Of a DNA stretch of 64,000 nt, positions 56,659 through 64,000 are shown one piece after another. The stretch is from NCBI GenBank assembly GCA_038501625.1, contig JAZAYU010000869.1, forward strand, positions 1 through 64,000. Direction: 5' to 3'. The stretch comes from Corbicula japonica (lineage: Eukaryota > Mollusca > Bivalvia > Venerida > Cyrenidae). Numbering within the stretch: position 1 is the stretch's first letter; every line of letters begins with the position of its first letter. The notes under the pieces were generated by a model, which ran no database searches, had not been told where the DNA came from, and saw only the letters and a list, made by a program, of their open reading frames with translations. Both the position numbers and the translations under genes were made by a program.

Positions 56659-57809
56659 TTCTCAGATAAAAGAATGGGTTTGCCCTAAATGAAAAAGCAA
56701 TGGGCGAACCTAAAAAAAGAATTTTGACAGGAAAAAGCAAGAATCCTTGTGGCGATCGGACAAGATCCGAATCAATATTGGCTGGGATATTGAAACCACC
56801 CATCTATTAACTGGCCGAAATATTTAAACAAAAGCAATTTAAGAAGTTCTTCTGACAAAGTACATAATTATCGTGCTCATCAAGGGTTTAAGATCTTAAA
56901 TTACCTCGGATTTACAGATTGTTGAGAATACACCAATAACATGAGACTGTTCCAATTCAAAATTTTGCTATCAACCTGCCGGTCACTTCGTTACAGGGGA
57001 TCTAAATGTTATCAAAGACGTTAGAATCCGCAATTTAATTTCAAAAGTTCCGAAATGTAGAATCAATCGGACATCGACTTTAATACCTGTCGCGCAAAAA
57101 TTGAAGAGTCTTTAAACTCTTTTTGCAATAAATGGTGTAAACGAGAACATGCTGAGTCTCATGCTCTTTCAAACTGGAAAAAAACAAATATTCAAAATAA
57201 TTGATACAAGTATATCCTTCTATAAAAGAACATAGCTTTATAGCCACCTCGACCTCGTTTTAACTTTCGTCATTAGCAAAAAAAGGGTATTCAAGATTTT
57301 CACAACAGATTTGTTTTAACACCTGCTGATAAGGCTGCAAATTATAGTGTGACGTGTACACTATATTAATGTTCAAACTGAAGAGCTTAATAAGACTAAT
57401 GCTCATACACTGACTTATTTATCTTAGAGTGATACTGTTAATGCACACACTCTACAAACTAGAAAATTTAGAATCGAATCAGTGTTTAGCCGAAACAAGA
57501 CAAAGTACCTACTATGTATTGGTTGCCTAAAATGCACAAAACACCGTACAAAGCAAGATTTATTGCAAACTCTAGTTCATGTACAACAACACAATTATCC
57601 TTGCTCTTAACATCTTGTCTTACAGCTATAAAAGAACATGTAATTAGGAATTGCGAAAACATTTTGAAACCACTGGCAAAAAATTATTTTGGTCTATAAA
57701 AAATCAAATGATGTTTTGAAGAAGCGTAAATCAAATAATCTTCAGGCGTTCTGTTTGTCTACTTATGATTTTTTAACTCTTTATACTTCTCTCCCTCAAC
57801 CTTTTTGGG

Positions 57810-57895
57810 GGTTGTCCCGGTTAGCGTCGCAGGAATTGTAGGGCTAGGCGCTGTCGCCGTGACGGTGCGGGTTCGCTCCCAGCTAGAGACACTAT
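57810..57895 (+). repeat. tRNA-derived SINE head
   Basis: ggttagcgtcgcagg resembles a pol III A box, and cgggttcgctcccagct a B box, about 45 bp apart, as in tRNA genes. It is embedded in the second Penelope-like remnant. No SINE tail is identified. Confidence 0.6.
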
Positions 57896-58151
57896 CAATC
57901 ATAATTTAATAAGAGACACAAGCTAACAAGTCTCATTGAAAAAAAAACATTTGCTAAAGAACACTCTTTGCTTGTAATGAACGAAGGGCATTCTTTACAA
58001 AGCGTTCTTATGATAACTATACTTCATGGACCTGTCAAGACCTTATCCACCCGCTCACATTTTTTATTAGATAATATTCATTTGAGATTCGGTACCTCTA
58101 TTAATAAACAATAAATGGTACTAATTATACACCCCTTGTTGCTGATCTTTT

Positions 58152-58177
58152 TGGGTGGCGTTTAAAAACGCCGCCCA
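58152..58177. repeat. Strong hairpin tgggtggcgttt/aaacgccgccca
   Basis: A 12-pair stem with one G-T pair and a 2-base loop. Similar in kind to the hairpin at 39612-39635 (gggcggc core), and may be the end of a rolling-circle type element. Confidence 0.7.
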
Positions 58178-59663
58178 GTGTTTCACATGTGAATTTTGGT
58201 CACATGATCAAAATGGTACCTGGGTCTCTATCTACTTACATAGTCGAACGCGGTTACCAAAAGTGAAATTCGATCATTTTACCTCCAGAGAGTTCACTGA
58301 GTTTATGAGACGGTAGACGGCGCTGCGCAATTGTTATTAGGTAAACAGGTGATCTCGCAGCAGTGTATGTGTTTACAAATAGCAATACACTGATCAGCTT
58401 TCAACAGAGGGCTTTGCTTGTAATTAGTACTGATAAGCCAAGATAGGAACAATAATAAATATAACTTATTCAAGGGATATTCGGACATTTACCATTGATA
58501 ATTGCAAGAATAATAATGGGGTGATGATAGCTTATCTCAAACTTGGTGTGGCATTTCATTCATGCAGAATTTTGAGGGATATTTGATTAAACAATAAGCA
58601 TGGATATTAATGAAATACGGCTTTAAAGTGTAAACTTCAGGCGAATTTTTAAAGCGTTTAAAATTTATTAGATTTGATGCAGTGCTCTGCCTAATTTGTA
58701 TAAAATTGCTTTATAGTCATATTATTCGAAAAGAACAAAAAAAATCATCCATTAACCACGATGCAACTGTTTTGCACACGGTATGTTTTCAAACAAGTTT
58801 TAGTTTCCAAAAAGCTAGTCGGTAATTAGCATGACATTCTAACAAAAAAGAAGGCCTTGAAGTGCAACTTTAGACGAAACTCCAAAGCGTTTAAAGCGTT
58901 TCAATTTAATTAGACATGATGCTCTGCCTTATTTTTTTTAAAATTGTTTTATAGTCATATTATTTTTATTTTTGCATATCTTTTATTTCCTAATAATAAA
59001 TAAATATTGTTTCAAATCATAGTGCAAATAGCAACTATATCATAGTTTCTCTTTTCCTCTCTACTTTTTGGCTGTGTGGGGAGGCTGTGTATGCTGGATG
59101 TGGTCATTCCTGATATGCATATTTCATTTTTTAAAGTATTTTTATTTGTCCATGTGTGTTCACTTCTTTATTGTCAATTTAAAGTTTCAAATCAAAGGTT
59201 GACTTATTATATATTTTTCCTGGCACAAAATGACTTCAGTCTTGGATATAAGCATCCGCCCGAAAATCCGTGGTAAAAAAAACTTGATAAAGCAGAAGCC
59301 GGGCATGCGAACTTTTGCTCCGCCATCCGAAAGTTCCTTCATACTCCTCCAATAGGAAACTCCAAACAATCTATAGATGATGTTACATGACAATCACTCT
59401 AAAACGCCACCCATCAGTACTTTCAGTGCTTTGATTTTATACTGTTATGAAAGAGACGTATTGTCATCTCTTTCTACCGAACATCAAGATGATATTATTG
59501 CAGCTTTAAAAAACACCTCGAGATACCTTGATGATTTATTAAATATAGATAATAACCATTTTCCATTACTGGTTAATAAGATTTATCCTAAAGAACTACA
59601 GCTTAATAAAGCGAACACTTCAGTAAAGCAAGCAAACTTTCTTATTTCAAAAAGACCACTTGT

Positions 59664-59945
59664 ACTTGTTTTGTGATACGAGAACCTGTTGGGGCAAGTG
59701 TGAGGTTGGTGCACCCTAGAACCTGGTTTAAACCCCCAGTGGCAATTTGTTTTGCCACTGACCGTTCCAAGGCGGTAACCCCTCTGGTTTTCACTTTCGT
59801 TATTTGTTTGTGGCGTCCATTTTGAAACTGATTATTGTAAAACCATGCTCTCTTTTCCTCTCTACTTTTTGGCTGTGTGGGGAGGCTGTGTATGCTGGAT
59901 GTGGCCATTCCTGACATGCATATTTCCTTTTCATTTTATCTTAAT
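59664..59945 (+). repeat. Dispersed SINE-like repeat, copy A
   Basis: Contains 'gagaacctgttggggca', 'ctggtttaaaccccca', 'gccactgaccgttccaaggc', 'ccattttgaaactgatt' and ends 'cctgacatgcatatttcc'. It interrupts the RT between 'NKANTSVKQANFL' and 'HDKRYDFNFN'. 'ggtttaaaccccc' resembles a pol III B box, so a tRNA-related SINE is possible. Confidence 0.7.
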
Positions 59946-60723
59946 CTGTATATTTAGTCACTCATTAATACATGATAAAAGATATGATTTTAATTTTAAT
60001 GTAGTGAATTTTCCGTTTTTAGATGGCGATGTTCCTGGTGCAACATCTTACGGGGTTTATATCTCACAGCTTGTTCGCTGTTCAAGAGCTTGCAACGATG
60101 TGAATGATTTCAATGAACGTATGCTGTGCATTAAAGAAAAACTATTAAAACAGTGTTATTGGTATTACAAATTAAGGAAAACATTTTGCAAGTTTTATCG
60201 TCGATACCCAGATCTAATTCATAAATACAGGTGCAGTTTAAAATCACTATTGCAACAAGGTTTTTCACAGCCGGGTTTTTACGGAGATTTAATTAACTAA
60301 CTTAAGAAGATGAAAGGCAATGTTAATTGCTCTCGGTTATTCATAAAAACCATCTGTTAATTTAAGAAAAGATTACCAACATGATATTGTACAGCGCTCT
60401 GCGGCACTGGTGATTATCCCATCTAGAGTTGATCCTTATGCTTACCTCTTTGGTTGCACGACGGTGGCAGGGGTTTAAGAGTTTATGAAGGTTTATGTGG
60501 AAATCATTTCTTAAAAGAACCTAGAAGCTCGATTCGTTTTTTATCCCTGTCATCGTGTTCTTGCTGATCTAACTCCAGGAGCTCTGGTCTCTGTAAGATC
60601 ATTGAGTACCCGCCCTTTGGCTTTGCAATACTCTTAGCTTATTAATGTTTTATATGTTTGTGTGCTTTTGCATACAACATTTTTAGCCGATGTGTAGGTT
60701 GGAGTTATTTCACCAAGACAAAT

Positions 60724-60975
60724 TGTACTTATTTTGTAACACGAGAACCTGTTGGGGCAGGTTTGAGGTTGGCGCACCCTAGAACTTCGTTTAAACCCCC
60801 AGTGGCAAATTATTTTGCCACTGACCGTTCCAAGGCGGTTGTTTTTGGCTTCCATTTTGAAACTGATTATTGTAAAACCATGCTCTTTTTTCCTCTCTAC
60901 CTTTTGGCTGTGTCGTGAGGCTATGTCTGCTGGATGTGGTCATTCCTGATATGCATATTTCACTTTTGTACATGG
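60724..60975 (+). repeat. Dispersed SINE-like repeat, copy B
   Basis: About 90 percent like copy A over its length, with 'gtttaaacccccagtggc' and 'cctgatatgcatatttcac'. Confidence 0.75.
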
Positions 60976-61034
60976 AAAATAACTTGAGATTTATTTCATT
61001 CTGAAACTCCTGTCCAGTCATCGTAATTGTTTGT

Positions 61035-61370
61035 TCATATGATGAGAACCTGTTGGGGCAAGTGTGAGGTTGGTGCACTTCAGAACCTAATTTTAACCCC
61101 CAGTGGAAAATTAATTTGTCACTGACCGTTACAAAGCGGTATCTATCAGTTTCTGATTATCGTTAATTCAAATAATGAATTATTTTTTTGTAGTGTCTAT
61201 TTTGGAATTGTTCATTTTATAACCCGTGGTCAATTTTCCTAATATTGTTAGTTGTTTATGGTGTCTATATTTATAAACATATGCTCTCTTTTTCTCTCTA
61301 CTTGTTGGTTGTTTTTGGAGGTCGAGTAATTTGGATGTGTCATTTTCTAATATGCATATTCCACTATTTA
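61035..61370 (+). repeat. Dispersed SINE-like repeat, copy C (diverged)
   Basis: Shares 'gagaacctgttggggcaag', 'ttaacccccagtgg', 'tctctttttctctctact' and 'taatatgcatattccac' with copies A and B, with extra sequence in the middle. Related end fragments occur at 56435-56545 and 59045-59127. Confidence 0.65.
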
Positions 61371-61867
61371 TCTGTGACATTGATATCGACAAACCGATAA
61401 GGGTCAACAGATCCCAATAAAAGATCCCCATACAATAATAAATAACAGTAAGTTAAACTGTTTTTAATGATTGATTGAGGACAACGTATGAAAGGACAGT
61501 CAAGGTAACCATGATCTTTAACATTTTTCTAGAATCATTTCAAGCTAAACTGCTAAAATTGATTTAACTTGATATAATAGATAAAAAGGTAATCAGGACA
61601 ATTATCAAAATATTGATATTGATAAGAAAACTTAGTTAATTGAAAATGAATTCTGTATGGCGTTCCTTATCAACTACATGACACGTTTACGATAACGCTC
61701 ACACATCCGTATTCATCTTATATCTTTCCATTGAAATTTCTTTGACATTGCAAGTGCTATACAATAATTTATTTAAAAGAGTAAAGAAGAATTGACATTT
61801 CTAACTGCTTGTTAAATTAAAATAACCAGCTAACAATGTTTAAATTAGTTTCAAAAATAAAACATAC

Positions 61868-62110
61868 CAAGTTGATCTTGAATTGACTGAATCGCATGTT
61901 TCATCTGGCCCAGATCTATTGATGTATGCAGTGTAACGGACTTTCCGATAGACTCAGACAAAGCTTTCGATAGTTCATTTACAGAATTAGCGGCGTATCC
62001 TTCTTCAAAAGCCTCCAGTGCATGTAAAAGTCCATCCACACCAGTGCATGATAATTCAAACTGCACTACCTTTTCATATACCTTGCCCTCTGAAAGACCA
62101 TTAAGATACA
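61868..62110 (-). CDS. Internal exon of an unrecognised protein
   Basis: On the minus strand, tgcatttcag precedes and gtatgt follows a 243-bp open segment. It starts and ends in the same phase (symmetrical phase 1). It encodes 'YLNGLSEGKVYEKVVQF', 'GVDGLLHALEAFEEGYAAN', 'VNELSKALSESIGKSVTL', ending 'QSIQDQLG'. The 'GVDGLL.AL....' helix followed by 'L.KAL' recalls the C-terminal half of CARD-like domains, but the match is weak. The neighbouring exons are not visible here; the rest may be to the left or beyond 64000. Confidence 0.5.
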
Positions 62111-64000
62111 CTGAAATGCATATGTCATAAATGATTTCGCCATTTGTTTTAAATATTTAATTCTCCATGCATATTTCACTTAAAACTTTAAAAAAAAAAA
62201 TACATCAAATCACCTTTACCCTGTAAATATAAAGTTTCTACACCTGTAAAATTTACGACGGTAGACGCAGATCATATCCTTTTGTTTACATGTGCAATTA
62301 GAAGATGTGAACGTGAAGTCAAGATATTAAACGTAATTCCACGATAAAATCTATGGTTAACGGGAGAACATTTCCTGTAATCAGATATCGACCGACAAAG
62401 TGATGGTATTGTGGATTATGTCTGACAAACAGGACGGCCCTTTGAAAACAAGTTTTGGCCAGCACTGTTCTAAATTTCGAAACAATAGTACGTTCAAAAT
62501 GTTTTATTATAAAAATTGCAAACACTCAACCCACACTTTAATATATATTTCTATTCAACCTCTAGAAAAACTTTCATTCGATAACAATGCTTCAAGAGCA
62601 TTAACATTTTTAACCAGCGAGGCTGGTTTTACTAATCACAATTCTGAAATCGGTATGAAACCAACTGGCAAACGGCGATTTACGCATTTCAGAGTAATCA
62701 GAGTAAGTAAAGTAGTCCCCAAGTTTCCTGTTACCTACGTCATGTTGATAGGATAAAACCTGTGCGGTGCATCAATGGTCAAATTCATCTGTACGACAGT
62801 TTGATTAAATGTAAAATCGGTGCGGTTCATATTTCTAGGACTTGATCGGTGCGGTGCAACAATGGTCAAACATTGTCCGTGTCCGCGATTTTTCACAATG
62901 AAGGAAACAATTATATATTTCTTATTTCAAATAACTGCATAAACTTTCCCATCGATGGGGTCTCACTTTTTATATCATTTTTTCGTGTTCATTATGTCTT
63001 TGGGATGTCAGTACACAGATTTCACTATTATAATTTTTTTCTTAAAACCCTTTACTCAATATATACGCCTTTCATCACATAGGTTACCAGTTCAGGTCCC
63101 GATCAGCTGGCACAATAGTGCCATCTGATCTGGATCTAACATTTGTGATTACTGGTCAGAAAAAAATGATCATAAAAGCGAACAGTTTAAATCCTAATCA
63201 GATCGCACAGATGTGCCAGCTGATATGGATCTAAACTGTTCGCACAAGCTATGAAGGTATATCTATGGAGTAAAGGGTTAACAGAAGCCTTCATCCAGAT
63301 AAAACATGGAAACCCTTATTTCCATTATCATTTAGACAAGAGGAAGTTCTTTGAAAGTGAACCAAGTTTTTTTGCTTTTTCGTAAATGGATACATGTATG
63401 AGAATCATGGCACTGGTTATTCTCAATAAGCAAAATCGCTTCGCTGGTTTTCTGTACTTTCAGTACTTTGATTAAAAATAGAGCCAGGCTTATTTCGGAA
63501 CATAAATAGATACAGAATTAAATAGACTCAAGAAGCAAACCTTTCTAAAAATCCTGATTTTGACATTTTTTATTTGCTTGAAATAGAAAAACGAAAAACC
63601 AGGTCGCACGGGATAAAGACTAATTGTAATTGTAGGAAAATCGCGTGTTAATTGTTCCATTCATGACCTTCAACTAATTTTAAAACGTTCTATATCAAGT
63701 TTACAAAAATAGGAGGAAACATGGTTACCGTATTGTTATAAAAACTTTATGAATTTAAATTCTCCGCGTTACAACGTATAGCGGAGAATTATTGTCTCAA
63801 CGGATCGCTATACAAAACCGGTTGGTCCGGTTTTTGGGTATAAATACTCGTGCTGGTAGTTTTAAATCAGTTCTACGGAGACTCTTCACGGGTAACCTTC
63901 AACTTTGCGTTCAAATTCAAGAAATGTTGTTTTATCGGCATAATTGTTATGGTTAGTTGTGCTGTATTTATATATTGTATTTATTTAATAGAAGACGCAA
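62111..64000. other. No gene recognised
   Basis: AT-rich sequence with a twice-repeated 'cggtgcggtgcaacaatggtc' motif (62760-62870) and a MITE (63103-63245). The rest has no recognisable coding signal. Confidence 0.45.
63103..63245. repeat. Palindromic MITE-like repeat (gatccagatcag family), copy 3
   Basis: Contains 'gatcagctggcacaatagtgc', 'atctgatctggatctaac' and 'cagatgtgccagctgatatg', related to 13151-13298 ('agatgtgccagctgatctag') and 37008-37163. Confidence 0.6.

Larger units (their letters stand above)
57000..60490 (+). pseudogene. Second Penelope-like RT, fragmented
   Basis: Blocks in order: 'MYWLPKMHKTPYKARFIANS' (57514-57573), 'ILYCYERDVLSSLSTEHQ' with 'SRYLDDLLNIDN' (59437-59560; LDDL holds the RT Asp pair), 'KIYPKELQLNKANTS', 'HDKRYDFNFNVVNFPFLDGD' and 'SYGVYISQLVRCSRACNDVN' (59965-60090), 'LKSLLQQGFSQPGFYGDLIN' (60240-60300), 'DIVQRSAALVIIPSRVDP' (60380 on). 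This is a Penelope-type RT family without a visible GIY-YIG part. It has insertions at 57800-59400 and 59660-59960, plus frameshifts. Confidence 0.75.

Noticed and set aside
59642..61078. Three similar minus-strand frames with LPTQPKSREEKRAWFYNNQF-like content
   Set aside because: They are antisense readings of the dispersed SINE-like repeat and not a gene family.
62400..62756. 118-residue plus-strand frame
   Set aside because: No recognisable domain or splice context; composition like the surrounding non-coding DNA.

Overview
The window is animal nuclear DNA, most probably from a bivalve mollusc. It is AT-rich, has multi-exon genes with GT-AG introns, carries almost no intact coding capacity, and is packed with transposon types typical of bivalve genomes: pearl/Helentron-like tandem-repeat elements, Penelope-like elements, mariner, hAT-like and Harbinger-like non-autonomous elements, LINE remnants, (AAC)n tails and an LTR retrotransposon. 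The species cannot be fixed from the sequence.

Layout. 1-9772 is probably one intron of an ERCC6L-like SNF2 gene on the minus strand. It is filled by a nested stack: a long-terminal-inverted-repeat element (41-9509, flanked by an 11-bp target duplication) that was itself invaded by a mariner (618-2369), a TIR element (3745-5467) and two tandem-repeat elements with terminal hairpins (5565-7617 and 7846-9422). 9773-18131 holds seven consecutive ERCC6L-like coding exons, from the start codon through an N-terminal TPR-like exon and into the SNF2 ATPase; their splice phases join exactly. Introns hold LINE tails and MITEs. 18195-21252 contains a Harbinger-like MITE directly upstream of the start codon and a two-level nest of TIR elements, the inner one a hAT-like element with a perfect 8-bp target duplication.

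24712-32384 is a complete short LTR retrotransposon (LTRs about 1.2 kb, 536-bp internal region, TSD CTTG) whose 5' LTR is split by a 4.5-kb Penelope-like element with two 303-bp direct repeats, each carrying a hammerhead-ribozyme-like motif. 32.4-40.7 kb is a microsatellite-rich, repeat-rich region without convincing genes. 40763-43027 (minus strand) is the only long intact non-transposon reading frame: a 754-residue protein, possibly with an N-terminal death-fold (CARD-like) domain, a helical-repeat middle and a disordered tail.

44.5-48.4 kb is a LINE split by a 2.55-kb long-inverted-repeat element (TSD TATAA). 50.3-51.2 kb is a broken integrase-core gene. 53.4-56.2 kb is a decayed Ty3/Gypsy-class element whose domain order (protease, integrase C-terminus, RT, RNase H) resembles the Gmr1 type. 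57.0-60.5 kb is a second, highly decayed Penelope-like RT, cut up by a dispersed SINE-like repeat. 61868-62110 looks like one exon of an unrecognised gene on the minus strand.

There is no operon-like organisation; the logic of the window is nested transposition around two or three host genes. The most informative signals are the nested elements with readable target duplications, the ribozyme-bearing Penelope element, and the unassigned 754-residue gene.
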